Assembly (NCBI RefSeq): GCF_964204645.1
Contig: NC_134027.1
Span: 6,498,485-6,562,484 of the forward strand
DNA: 64,000 bases
Reading direction: 5' to 3'
Source: Tubulanus polymorphus
Taxonomy: Eukaryota > Nemertea > Palaeonemertea > Tubulaniformes > Tubulanidae
The notes below the pieces were generated by a model, which did no database searches, was not told where the DNA came from, and saw nothing but the letters and a program-made list of their open reading frames with translations. The translations under genes were made by a program, and so were the position numbers. Shown here piece after piece: positions 1 to 12,128 of this stretch; positions within the stretch are counted from its first letter, which is position 1, and each line of letters opens with the position of its first letter.

Positions 1-1382
1 TCCAATATGATTTACAATAAGTTATTCATTAATGTACTAGGAAACATGAATTCCATGAATTACCCTATCACATCTTCCATCCATTAGGACACTATATAAA
101 CAGAGAGAAAACTTCGGATTTTCATCCGAATAATGAATGAATAGTATTTTGCATATGTCTAATGGTGCTTTCGTCTATATATTTAGATAATGATATTATA
201 TGCATGAATAATATTTATATCATATGCAAGCAGAAGATTCTAATATTCCACTGCTTTAGATAAAGGATTAATGAGGCCAGCGTAATAATATATTTTGTTT
301 AAGCGGTATGAATTGTGGTGGATTCCGCCGATTTGATACCCAACTTGATGAACAAAACTATTATTTGTACATATTGACTGAGATTCTTGACTGTAGATAT
401 TTTTTCATGTGTGCTTGGAGTGTTTGTTTGTTGAGATTGATAGTTTGTTTATAATCATGTAAATATGTGTTTGTTTGTTGGACATGTAAACATTCCCTGG
501 TCTTCCAGTTAAATGAATCTGCTCGTTGCAACCGACAAATTTTTTGCGCAAAATTTTGTATATTTTGAAATGTTGCAGATTTAAGAAGTGCGTGTTATCT
601 TGAATTATGATCCGTTCCATTTCACTAGTTATCGGGTACATGTACAAGCTAGTGATAACGTAACATTCCAAAGCTTACCTCTGCATTCCATTTCTGAAGA
701 AAATTAGCATATTCGTTTAGTTAATATTTATTCAATTTTCTGCTGCTGCCAGCTGACTGAAGCCATTTGTAAAGTATTTTCATTCTTGAAAAAAGTAGTA
801 ATATATATTATCAATAACCATGATAGTGAAATGGGCTAATAAAATGATTCATTAATCAATTGCTTTTAATTTAAAATTGTACAAAGCTAAATATGATTAT
901 TATAAAATTAAGTTATTTCTATAGATTAATTTAATATTTAATAATAATTTAGAAATCTGTGTAAAAACTGAGATGATTTTGCACTATTTTGAGTCTTTAT
1001 TTATATGATAGTTTGACCTGCAATAAATCTTTATTATGATAAATATTATTGTCTACTCATTTTATATTTACTTATCTATGGATTATGGATTCTATTCACA
1101 ACTATAGGGGTCATGGTCACTGTGAAATGATGAATCGCTTAGCCATATGAACGAGCAGACCCAGTTTTCAGCATGAATATAATGACAAAATTGCAATGGA
1201 TTTCGTTCCAATCCATCACATGTAGTGGGTAAGAGCATGGAGGATACTCTGAGACTATTATCAAATCAGAAACCATTTTTCAAAAATATCTCGACTCTTT
1301 TATTGATAAATTTAAATACACGCTAAAAGATGATACATTGAAAAAATTTGGTTCCTTTTACTCGTGCTAACAAGAAAATCAT
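1..1382. other. Intergenic region and CMTR2 3' flank
   Basis: AT-rich sequence with no gene I can recognise. An open minus-strand stretch at about 405-671 (88 codons) has a fairly protein-like middle and could be an exon of a neighbouring gene, but I find no convincing splice pair or homologue for it. The part just below 1383 is the probable 3' UTR of CMTR2. Confidence 0.4.
1299..1304 (-). terminator. Candidate CMTR2 poly(A) signal
   Basis: AATAAA on the minus strand, about 80 bases after the CMTR2 stop codon at 1383-1385. This is a normal distance for a short 3' UTR. Other AATAAA-like hexamers lie further downstream. Confidence 0.4.
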
Positions 1383-4300
1383 TCACTCACTGAAGAATTC
1401 GGAGCTGTACATCTGAGCTGCCTCATCAACTGCAAGATGGAGCACAGTAATACATGGATGGATGAACCATTTTCCTAAAATGTTGATTTGTTCAGCTTTA
1501 TAAGATGGTTTATATATTTCACCAAGTTTTTGTTGTTTATGCTTCGCATGACATCGAGAAATTGTGCATCTGAAATAGAGTTTGATATTTTACAATATTT
1601 CAACACGAAAGAGTCTTAAGCGAAAGGCAACCAAAATATCTTGAAACAAATTCATTTCACTTTAATGATTTTTACCTAGCATGTTCAGTATTGGGACAAA
1701 CTGAAGAACAGTTTCATGTGAATTTGTTCTTTTGTTAACACAACGCTCCACTTGCTGTAGATATTCAGTAATAGATTCAACGTGACCTATGAATTTCGCA
1801 CAAATGATGTACTGGTAACCATTGTTAGCCGACTCACCAAACATATCGACGAACACCTACAATGTGAAATAGAGCAATTTCAAAGCTTTGTCGAGTGAGG
1901 GAGTTGATTTAATACCAGGGGTAGGGTGCATTTAAAGAACTTTGATACTGGATATGTAATAAGAATTTTTCAAAAATTTTACCCGATGGAAGCACTTGGA
2001 CAGGAGCCATATCAAACCAATGGAGAACCGTGTGTAGGCTGGACAGCTTTTCACTATGAAGTAACCACCAGGCTCAAGTGACTGAAAAATACATTGCGTT
2101 TGTATGCGGATGAACTCTATTTATAAGTTTGGATTAGCTTATAAGTTTTATTTTCAATTTGCCTACTGTTAATGCCCTGATAGCACTGGACAGAAAATCT
2201 GGTTGACTCGATAGTTCATTCATTTGGTTTTTGCTTGTTACATCTGCTATGAAAATGCTTGTAACATCCCTTTCACAATTACTACTCGTCTGAAAAAACG
2301 TGAACATATAGTTTCATATGATTTGCTTAAAGGGATAGTGCATTTTCTTTTCCTTGAAGTAAGTGCTTACTTGTGAATTCAGTTCGACCGACATACTCAG
2401 CGATAAATTCGAAGGTTTTGGACTTATATCAGTCAGTTGATAGTGAACAGGATCTGTGAAGGCAACTGACACGATAGATTCACATATTCTCTTCTGTATA
2501 TCACCATTATCAGGAGTAACAAATGAATTCATCAATTCCTACAAAATCAAAATTCAAATACTGGATAGTTAGAATTAGTGTAAAGCTGATTTGCTCATAT
2601 CTCAATTACTGGAGGATTCACTTCACAACTTCAAATTGACACATAACAAACCTGTGAATTTTCCATCAGTTCATTGTACTCATCTAAAAGCGCCTGTGAA
2701 CAAAACTTGCTACTCAATATATGGCCAATTGGTTTTCCGCATATCATATTCCAGCTAGATATTTCACTCTTCGTCATAGGTTCAAAATTGTTCTAAAAAA
2801 AAATATCAAATATAATAATTGTAACATTTCATTTTCACATGGTTATCCTGGTTGAGTAATATACCTCTATTATGTAAATGATATCGTCTTCATCTCTATA
2901 TGACATACTGGCAATCCGCTTTTGCCATGATGATGAATTGACATGTCTTCTATAGTTATACGTCCCGTGCAATCTTTCATGGGCAAATCTTAACTGACCT
3001 CTTTTGTTTTTCTAGCAAAACAAATGAATGAAACATGTAAATAAACCAACGCATGCACAGTGAATTCACACACAAGATGATTAAAAGTTAAGCCTTTCAT
3101 ATTTTTTTACCTCGCAGCGACGCGGAATAATGCGATCATGATTCGATATTGGTTTGACAAGATATCGTCTGATGAAATGTTGAACGCAGCCATCCCTGAG
3201 ATTTTCGAGTTGTTTATGTTCATCGCGTGAACGACTGCCGAATGTTTCCATATTGCATCGAATGGTTTTAATCTGAAAATCCATAAAACGTTCGCAACAC
3301 AATCGATGCTGATCTAGAAATGATTTCGGGATTTCGTTGTATGGAAGCATAGCCTTTTCTTCATAAATTTGACCTAAAAATACGAAGTAGAAGTTTGCAT
3401 AAAGAATCCCGTTCATAAGATAAACATTAATCAATTTTCAAATGGCCACATCCCTGCATCTTTTGGCATACCTAAAGAACTCAGAAGGGCTTGGTGGATA
3501 ACGTTGTTCAGTCCGTGGAAATCCAGGCATATCACATAAACTTCTGAATTTCCTGGTTTACTAGTGGAAGGTTTGAAGACATGTACCTATATAAAACAAA
3601 TACGTGTTCAATGCGAATATTTCAGAACTGTAATGCAAAAGAAGTGTAAATGTAAAATCAGTTATGGTAGCAAAAGGCTTACTTGATTGAAGAGACAATT
3701 TAGTAGATACATCTGACATACAGATTCAGCTTCAAAGAAAGTGAACATCTTGATGACCAATGATCCACCATTACTTAACACAGATAACGCAGCTAATAGC
3801 TCACAGAAATGCAGATGGGAGACTAACTTCTCTTGTTCAGCAGGATTATTCTGACAATTGAAACTACCATCAGCCGTCACCTTTAACATAGATTGAATTC
3901 TAAAAACTAACCTATAGGCTCCTGCAGTTTATTGTAAATGCTTTGATATAATTAAGACCTAAAACGTACCAAATGAACTTGATTCTTGACTTCATTTTTG
4001 AGATTCTGTATATTTTCAGTCGATGTGATATCACCAGAGTTGTCATGGCCGAAGTACCAGCAATCTAATGTATCTCTAATCAATATGTCATTGTCTATCA
4101 TATACCGCAATCCATTACCTTCGTAATATGGGTTCAACGTGTTACCAATCCAATGCCAATCTATGTAAGGTCCTGAAACATAACAATTCTAGAAGATACC
4201 ACAGCATTAGTTTACCAGAACTATGTCAATGCACAAGTGTTGACTTACTGTGAGTTTTCAAATAATGGTTTAGAGCTGAAATGAAGGCACCGGGAGCTTC

Positions 4301-4747
4301 ACACAGATGGAGACTCATGAACTGCGCTATATGAGACGGTACTATCGGATACCGTGAAACAATTTCAAAGAATTTACACCACGCTTGCGTACAAATCTCC
4401 GGCTGTATCGAATGACGAAGAGATGAAATGGTTTTTCCAGCACGGTGATTCAATTTCGTATGTTCGTGCCACTCGTTTATATCCTTGTCGCTCAGTAAAT
4501 CTTTCACACGGTTCAATTCATTTTTCATCGTTCGTAATTCTTCATCTTCCCAAATATCTACCGAAAATAGTTGGTCAGTTTCTGGAAGTCTCCAAGGCGA
4601 TACATCGATATCCTTTTTAATATACTCGAATGTTTTGTTAAATTCTTCGAGAATTTCCTGCTCATCGACTTCGGATAAAGCAACCTGGTCGCAATTATTA
4701 AATCGAGTTCGCTCCTTTGTGCACTTGCGTCTCTTCGTTTTTCCCAT
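1383..4747 (-). CDS. CMTR2: Cap-specific mRNA 2'-O-methyltransferase 2
   Basis: Twelve exons: 4747-4249, 4172-3970, 3880-3683, 3586-3472, 3373-3111, 3011-2865, 2792-2652, 2538-2371, 2289-2167, 2081-1983, 1856-1676 and 1474-1383. All introns are GT-AG and all phases join, giving about 742 residues (human CMTR2 is 770). The family methylates the ribose of the second transcribed nucleotide of capped RNA (cap2). Visible motifs are CTQAWCKF (catalytic Lys), [10 protein letters not shown] (SAM loop of the RrmJ fold), VTADGSF (catalytic Asp) and [10 protein letters not shown] (second catalytic Lys). The C-terminal half is the degenerate second methyltransferase-like domain and includes LQFVPI near the end. 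The start is the ATG at 4747 (MGKTKRRK, a basic tail). It is divergent from the ZNF341-like gene. No break was seen, so it is probably functional. Confidence 0.93.
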
Positions 4748-5165
4748 GCTGCCAATTTTCAAATTTTATGGAACAGTGTGGATGGTACTGATTTGGCTAT
4801 ATTACTATGAAGCTACATCATCCATTTATCATATGTCCTGCCTTATTCCCAGCAGCAATGGCCAATGATGATAGAATGTCAGCCAAGGATTAAAAAAATG
4901 GATGGTTGTTATTTATTTCGCATTTCTCATCATTCTATTTCTAAGTCCATTTTTAGGAATCTCTTAATTATATTATTAAAAAGGTTCTCACGGCAAAAAT
5001 CATTTTCTTAAAAAGCAATCATGATATAACTCATCGATCATATCGGATCTAACTAATATTAACTCCCAATGAAAAATGTTCAACTCGATAAGGACTTCCC
5101 CATTTCCTGGGAATTCCTGGATTTCCCCCACGCCGTGACGTCATTGACCTGTATAACGCTTCAGA
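4748..5165. promoter_or_regulatory. Shared head-to-head promoter interval
   Basis: Only 418 bp separates the CMTR2 start codon (-) from the ZNF341-like start codon (+), so both 5' UTRs and both promoters must lie here or overlap. The ZNF-proximal part is richer in CpG (for example a tgacgtca CRE-like octamer near 5147) than the surrounding AT-rich DNA. A bidirectional promoter is inferred, not shown. Confidence 0.55.
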
Positions 5166-6332
5166 ATGGCTGAGCCAGCGCCCGAAATGACGCATTCTTT
5201 GTTCGAGGTTTTAGCAGGTAAAGCATGAACTATTTACTCGATTTCCCGCACGAAGTTTAGATACATATTTTACTTTTCGAGTAGAGCGGGGCTAGAGCTA
5301 TGTAGCCGTGTTGTGACTTACAGATGAATGGTTTGAAATATTGCTGACGGAGGGACGAAGTAATGGCGGCCACTAAACCCAGCAGCGCCGCACTGGGAGG
5401 AAAATAATAACTGACCAAAACATACTCGGTCCATTAGTTGCACCACCCCCCCCCCCCCCATCCATCGAGCTGTCATACACAAATACGATTACATGTTCTG
5501 TATTTACATATCTTACACTCCCCACCATAAATTTGCTTATACATTACAAACCTCATTTTGTGGTAGGATTTGAATTATAGCCTATTTAATTAATTGTTTG
5601 CTGAGCTTCCCCTTATTACTAAACAAAAAGGCTTTTATGATACATTGTTTATGATAACCTTTCAAAAAACGACCCACAAAGAGAAATAAATAGAAAATCG
5701 TAAAGACAAGTATTTTTTTATTATTGATGATTTGTGTTTAATCTTGTTATGGATTGTTTGCTTATATTTTCCTATTACAGGTGGGGTGAATTTGGATCCC
5801 CAGACGACCCTCGCTGTTCAATCGTTACTTGACTCGCAAAGCGTTGCTGAAACTACACAAGGTATGGCACATTCATCATTGCCATTTTGATACTTAAATT
5901 ACACCTGAGTCTATTGATGCTTTTAGGCCTAATTGGCAGATGAATGAATTTTTTTGTATATCTCTACCGTTTTTAGTTGAAGCTGAAGAGGATGACTTGT
6001 TCGTGTGTGGTAAATGCAAGAAACAGTTCACATCATTGCCATTATTTGTCAGTCATAAACAAACGAGATGCACCCCCATGACAAATTCCTCATCTCCAAC
6101 ACAGAATATTCATGATAAATCTCTTGGCAATGTAAGTAATACGACATCCACTTCTATATCCCTTTAGAATCATCAAGCTGATGAAAATCTTTGCTATGCC
6201 TCAGGTCTTAACAGTTTCAAACAATTACCGGTACTAAACGCTTCAGTTTCCTGCTGGCTTACCAGTAACTTGCTTGACCATTTACAGCACCGGTAAACTC
6301 TAGTGTAAATAGAAATAGGCGCTTTACTAGTG

Positions 6333-6368
<36 letters not shown>

Positions 6369-9300
6369 TACCCCTATATATAGGCCGGGCACTATATGCA
6401 AACACTTGAAAACTTCTAAATAAATGTGCTTGAAATGTTGCCATTGATTTGATTTCAACTATTCAACTCACAGTCATTTGTGGGACTGACTTAGTCTACT
6501 GGTCAATTAAAAACTTGTGTCTCGATTTTTAAGGTTGCGCAATTCAACAGCGTTTCCACTTCACCAGTACCATCTATTGGACAGAGTATCGTTCTCAATG
6601 ATGACCTCATCACCACATTTACAAATATTGACGGTAGCACTATTCAAGTGGTAAGTTCAACATCGATGTCATTGTACTACCATGACTTTCACTTAGAATC
6701 CACTGTTATATGTTTTTTCTGTTACGTGTCTGTAGGTACCGACGAGTATACAAAATAACCCGTTTCTGTCACAAATCAGCCCTGTACAGAACAGTTCTGC
6801 TAATAACGGCCTTTCTACATTCACCATCAGCGCATCGTCATTCACAAACCCTATACAGACAATTAACATGCAGACTGGACAACAAATGCCATCGGCTGGT
6901 ACCATGGTCACTGTACAAGATGCGCAAAATACCAAACAAACTTATCAAGGTAATGAATATTTTCAATAAATTTGAATTAGCGATCTTTTCATTTTGTTAA
7001 TGCCACATATATTTATTTTTGTAGCCAGTGATTTGAATAAACAGAAAGTCAGTTTAATCACAGTAATACCAGATATGACTCCACCAGAACAACCTCAGAT
7101 TATCAAACCACTTCGAGGCCGTGCTGCCAAATCTAATGTTGGTAGCGAGGAGAAGAAACGTTTGAAATGTCAGTATTGCGCAAAGACATTCTTGAAAAAC
7201 TTTGATTTACAACAGCACATCAGATCCCACACAGGTGAAAAACCATTCCAGTGTATTGTCTGTGGACGAGCGTTTGCGCAGAAATCTAATGTTAAAAAAC
7301 ATATGCAAACTCATAAGGTAATTTACTGAGTCATTTTCATTGAACTAAGTCTAGGTTGACATTGTTATCATTGAAGAAGATATTTTATTTAGGTATGGCC
7401 GAATGGAACCAGTTCAACATTGCCACGTCAACCAGTGACTGAGAAGATAGCTGAGGAAAACAAGAAAGATGAAGAAGAAATGCCGATAAGCGTAGAAACG
7501 CCTGAGTTTCAGGTAGGAAAAGTGGGGATTTATCCATTGGAAATATGTTCGCAATAGAATGGAGCTAACACGGACATAGAGTTTATTGAGATACATACAT
7601 GTTTGTAAGTTTTCTTTATTTCACTTACTGTTTTTACGCAGGTTGGGGTGCAGTCACATACAGATGAAGCTGGAAATGTGAACATTGTCATAGACAACGC
7701 ATACTTGTGTCAGTATTGTCCACAGAGATTTAAATCTTATTACCATCTTAAAACTCATATGGTACAACACAAAACTGAGCAGGTATATATGCTTTATTAT
7801 GCAATGCTGTATGCATTTAGTATTAATCTTATTCATGATTAGTTGTTTTACATATTTCATTCCTTTGTCTTATTTTTGTTAAAGGTTTATCGATGTGTGC
7901 TGAAAAGTTGTTCAATGACATTCCATGAATTAGATGCATTCCTTGATCACACGAAATCTCATGAATCGGAACTTGTGTATCGGTGTCACATGTGCAGTAA
8001 ACAGTTTCCATCTCTATATGAGTTAGGTGTCCATCAGTACTCGCATAGTTTATATCCAAATCAAGGCCCAAAACCTGGAATTAGGTATTTCAAGTGTAGT
8101 AAATGCGGCAGTAAATATTCAAGCGCAGAAGCATTGGAGAACCACATGGAAACAGTGAGTCATCATCATATTTGTGATCACTGCGGGAAAGTTTTCACTT
8201 GTGAGAGATATCTACGACGCCATCTTACAACGCATGGAACGAGACGTGAGTTATATACCTCAGTTGGCTTGTAGTCGGCGGCTCCAAAATCTGGGGTTTG
8301 AGGGGCATTTTTCAAAAAGGTCAAAAAGTGATATTGTGATTTATCTTTTCAGAGCATGGTTGCCCAACTTGTGGCAAAGTATTTCACACAGAATATTACC
8401 TCAAAAGCCATATGTTAATACATACAGGACTGAAACCGTTTAAATGCTCAAAATGTCCGTCATCATTTAATCGTTCGGATAAACTAAAACGTCATATGAC
8501 AATTCATGAAACTGTGAAGAAATACAAGTGCCCTTTCAGGAATCACACAGGTACAAAAAGCCTTAAATCTTGCTATTATTATTATTATTAGATGATCCTC
8601 GCAGACAGTCATTATCTGGGGTTATTTTTCAGGTTGCCAAAAAGCTTTCAACAGACCGGATAAACTTAAAGCTCACATAATATCTCACAGCGGTATTAAG
8701 CCACATAAATGCAAAGAATGCGGGAAAGCGTTTAGTCGTCGACCTCACCTTCGCGATCATGAACGAGCCCATCGTAAAGACTTTCGATTCAAGTGCAGGG
8801 ACTGCAATAAAGGTTTTTTCCGTCAAAAGCTGTTAGATCTGCACAAATGTAAAATGGCGTCGTTCGCGAAAATGGAAGAAAGCCTAACGACGACCACAGT
8901 TCGTCGTCGTGTAGGTAGACCTCGGAAAGTCATCGAGGTTTTAGCGGAAGACGCTACGAAAGCTGGTGAAGCTGTAGTCGACGATGAAGAAAGTCAAATT
9001 ACAGGCGATCCAGTCGAGGATAATAATAAAAGTTCATCTGCTGAAAATGATGATATCTCAGCTGCTGAAGACGCAACTGGTGACTTGAAATGGCCAGCGA
9101 AAAAACGCGGCCGACCCAGACTGCTGGGGGTCGTAGCGGATGATAATAAAACAGAGCTAGATACGGATAAAATCGATTCTAATGTTCCAAGAGATGTCAC
9201 CGATGAAATGATAAATGAAGAAAATGTGATTATTGAATGTTCCAACAGAGATGAATATTCCGTGGATGACTCGTGTCAGTCAGATCAAGTCACCCATTTA

Positions 9301-9672
9301 CAGATTCCGCAAATTCGCCTCGAAGAACTACAGAAATCTGTTCAAATGTTCAATGCAAACGGACAACTGGGCACTATACATATCGCTACAATTGATGGTA
9401 CAACTCAGATTTGTGTAAATCAGAAAGATGAAACGGGCGACATCATGGGTTCTGACAATTTACAGACATTAGAGGTTCACCAAATGGAGGGTTCACCATT
9501 GACTCTTGTCCCAATCACATTGCCTACCGGTCCAGCATACGTTCCAGCCAGTCAGGTTTATTCGGTTACATCAGATTACACAACTGAAGATGTCGATCCT
9601 GTTCTACAAGGTCGACAAAATATGATCGAAGCTTCAGCTGATATTCTGAAAGAAGCTGAACAACAGCAATAA
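5166..9672 (+). CDS. ZNF341: ZNF341-like C2H2 zinc-finger transcription factor
   Basis: Eleven exons: 5166-5217, 5781-5861, 5977-6131, 6534-6650, 6736-6949, 7025-7317, 7393-7512, 7642-7782, 7885-8245, 8353-8550 and 8633-9672. Phases join to give about 923 residues (human ZNF341 is ~850). The N-terminus (MAEPAPEM, then [10 protein letters not shown] and [12 protein letters not shown]) and the finger order follow vertebrate ZNF341 closely, for example [19 protein letters not shown] and [16 protein letters not shown]. About twelve C2H2-type fingers run from exon 6 to the start of exon 11; an atypical N-terminal finger lies in exon 3. The vertebrate protein is a nuclear activator of STAT3 transcription; the role here is inferred. 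Exon 11 also has two AT-hook cores (8902-8931 and 9099-9120) and an acidic Gln-ending tail. The last 238 coding bases are duplicated twice downstream. Confidence 0.93.
5446..5459. repeat. Poly-C tract in ZNF341 intron 1
   Basis: Fourteen consecutive C bases on the plus strand within the 563-bp first intron. Its length is prone to sequencing error and polymorphism. Confidence 0.85.
6333..6370. repeat. (TTA)n microsatellite in ZNF341 intron 3
   Basis: About 12 trinucleotide units of TTA/ATT in the intron between exons 3 and 4. No coding content. Confidence 0.85.
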
Positions 9673-9700
9673 TTCGTTGCGGGTTTCAAACGTTTTCTAG

Positions 9701-9706
9701 AATAAA
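9701..9706 (+). terminator. Candidate ZNF341 poly(A) signal
   Basis: AATAAA 29 bases after the ZNF341 stop codon. It is copied with the ZNF tail in both downstream duplications (near 18042 and 26379). Confidence 0.45.
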
Positions 9707-11352
9707 TCTCTTTCTACAGTAGTGGTAGAACTCGGTTAAGTCATCACCAGATTGGTTGTCACATTGCTTAAGTTGTCCCTAATGTTTGAATCTCAATTTG
9801 TATTAAAATTCAATTTATTTAGTGTAAGTTGTCATTTGGATAATCTTTGGACATGAAAAATGATCATCCCAGCTATGATGACCTAATTACTGCATTCAAC
9901 GTGTATAAATGAATGCTACACAGTGGAACCTCATTATAATGACTGTGGCTATAACAATTTATCGGTTATTAGAAGCCAACAATTTTGTAATGGATACAGC
10001 ATAAACTATCAGTTATAACAAACATATTTTCTGGTCCCATGAATTTTGCTGTAATTAGGTTCTATTGTAAGGGAGCATCTCAAAATTTCAATAGTTGCCT
10101 CAATTAGAATGACTGTCTAATTGATTTTAACCCCCACCTCCCTTTGATTAGACACATGCCAAAGTTGGAACTATTGATTTTCAAATGAGAGACCACAGGC
10201 AAAGATAAGACATTCTCACGAGCGTATTTCGATCCCAACTTTTAATTGAAAAATAGATAAGCAAAATTACAAGTGGAAAACATATATATTAAACTCTTAA
10301 TAGACTTTATTAACAAAATCAAATATATCTGAAATACCAACAGCATCTAAAAGAGAGACGGTTAAATCTACTGCTTGTAATATATATATATATATATTTC
10401 AAACTGCAATTCAATGTTATCTTGCACCGCATTAAATCAATAGTTCGGCAGTCGTGATGAATCCGCGGGAGGCCTCCACCCCCTTCCGCGAGTTATTCTA
10501 ATTGAAGTAACTATCGAAATTTTCAGATGCTCCCTAAAGTAATCTATGTTAGATTATCGAATTATCGAATTTATGGTAAACTATGGTTATTATTAATTCA
10601 TATTATATAGTAGTACTGCATAATTTTTGCAGTAGGCTTGGGATTTTCATAAAATTAACATGTTTTGACAGATTTATTATTGATATTCCTCTAATCTAAG
10701 TAATATGACGCAGCAGGCTCATCAGGTGGAGTCATCTGTACACCTAATGTAGCATACTCCTAACTCGGGTTTCCTTTTTGGAGAAACAAACTCTGTACCT
10801 CCCAGGTTTACTACACCAGTCTCGCTCCAAACTCAACAATTTTAACTTTGAACTCTCTGGCATCTAGTAAGGAGAAGGCCTCGGGCTGAAAATCCTATTA
10901 TAGACGACACATCTAACGTTTGTTGTATTTTTTTTTAAAATGTATGTACATGTGCAAATGGAGCCAATAATTTGCATAACAGACTAATAATAATTATTGA
11001 ATAATGTGATCATAATACATGTACTGTAGAACCTCATTGATACAGGCTTGGTGGGCATAGAAAAATGTTGATAAACCGGTTTTGTATTACCATTTGTGAA
11101 TGTGGATTAATATATAAGTTACGTATATATGAATGCAGTGTTAATATTGTTTCAACATGGTAAAGTGATGCTTTAAGAATCAAGGGGCCAGTTGCACAAT
11201 CATGGCTTGAATTTCAGAATTCGAAATATATCGCCAATCTCACGACTCAAGACCAGTCTTGAAAAAAATTGAAGGCCACTTTTGGACAACTGAACAACTT
11301 GGCCCCGTTTTATATTGGCCCTAATATGAGACCTGTATCACTAAAATCATTA
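9707..11352. other. Non-coding interval between ZNF341 and A1
   Basis: No gene seen. It contains ZNF341 3' flank, a pogo-like MITE at 9919-10070, a second similar terminus (gtagaacctcattgatac near 11033) and a short (AT)n run near 10379-10397. All of this is repeated in units 2 and 3, where the AT run is 4 bp longer. Confidence 0.6.
9919..10070. mobile_element. Pogo/Tigger-like MITE
   Basis: Left end acagtggaacctcattataa and right end ...ttaggttctattgta form imperfect terminal inverted repeats. The cagt(g/a)gaacctc terminus is the style of pogo/Tigger elements of the Tc1-mariner group. There is no ORF. Copies with the duplication lie at about 18260-18411 and 26597-26748. Family assignment is tentative. 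Confidence 0.45.
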
Positions 11353-11572
11353 GGCTAAAAAAAATTGATACCTTGTTTCTCCGCTCTGCTGAGCTTAAAT
11401 GTTGACCCGGCCGGCTGCCTATCTACCCTATACATTACTTTTTTAAAAATCGTGATCAATTTTACCATAACAAACCAGGCCGCTATAGAAATGAACTGTT
11501 TACAAATTTTATCATATTTTACTAAAATGACCCGGCCGCTGCGGAGAAACAAGGTATCATTTTTGTTTAGCC
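11353..11572. mobile_element. MITE with TTA target duplication (unit 1)
   Basis: A 220-bp element with ~34-bp terminal inverted repeats: ggctaaa...gataccttgtttctccgc at the left and its complement at the right, with an 18-bp perfect core. It is flanked by TTA on both sides (11350-11352 and 11573-11575), typical of PIF/Harbinger-derived MITEs. It has no coding capacity; open frames inside it are chance. Confidence 0.65.
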
Positions 11573-12128
11573 TTAGTTTCTGAAGATTTTCGAGTAGAAT
11601 TAAACAACTCTGATGCATAATAAATTATTTCACCTGTTAAAATTGAATAATCATTAAAACTAAAAATCAATTTTTTACCAATTACCATTAAAGTTAACAT
11701 AATGAAAATATTTAAAGATCATGCTGTTGCAATCATGTGAGAAACTAACTTTGATTAAAACGCACTCATTTGTTATTATTGCCAAAAATCATGCAAAACA
11801 TTAGAAAACAATTGTTTAAGATATTACAGACACCTTTTTTGATATACGTTTATACCGTAAATATATATAGATATATATTACGCGAGCTTATGTATATAAT
11901 GAGAAATATGATGTACAAATTTCAGACAAGTAAATTATTATTTGATCAAAAATCTAAATTTCCAAATTCAATTTTATTTACTGTTATTTGCTCTTCACTT
12001 CTATGTTGACTAGGCATTTCGATTTGGAGAAGTTTTCATCCACCAATGTATCGGTAATGTGACAATTTTGACTCTCAACTTCACTGAGAATGGATAATGA
12101 ATATTTCTGATTTCAATTAAATACAGTA

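Noticed and set aside
405-671. Minus-strand 88-codon frame as a gene
   Set aside because: No homologue, no clear splice partners and AT-rich surroundings. It is kept only as a note in the flank description.
4354-4868. Plus-strand open frames at 4354-4620 and 4485-4868
   Set aside because: They are antisense to CMTR2 exon 1, whose minus-strand reading gives conserved family motifs.
11355-11618. Overlapping plus and minus open frames near 11.4 kb and copies
   Set aside because: Both fall inside the TTA-flanked MITE with 34-bp inverted repeats. They are chance frames.
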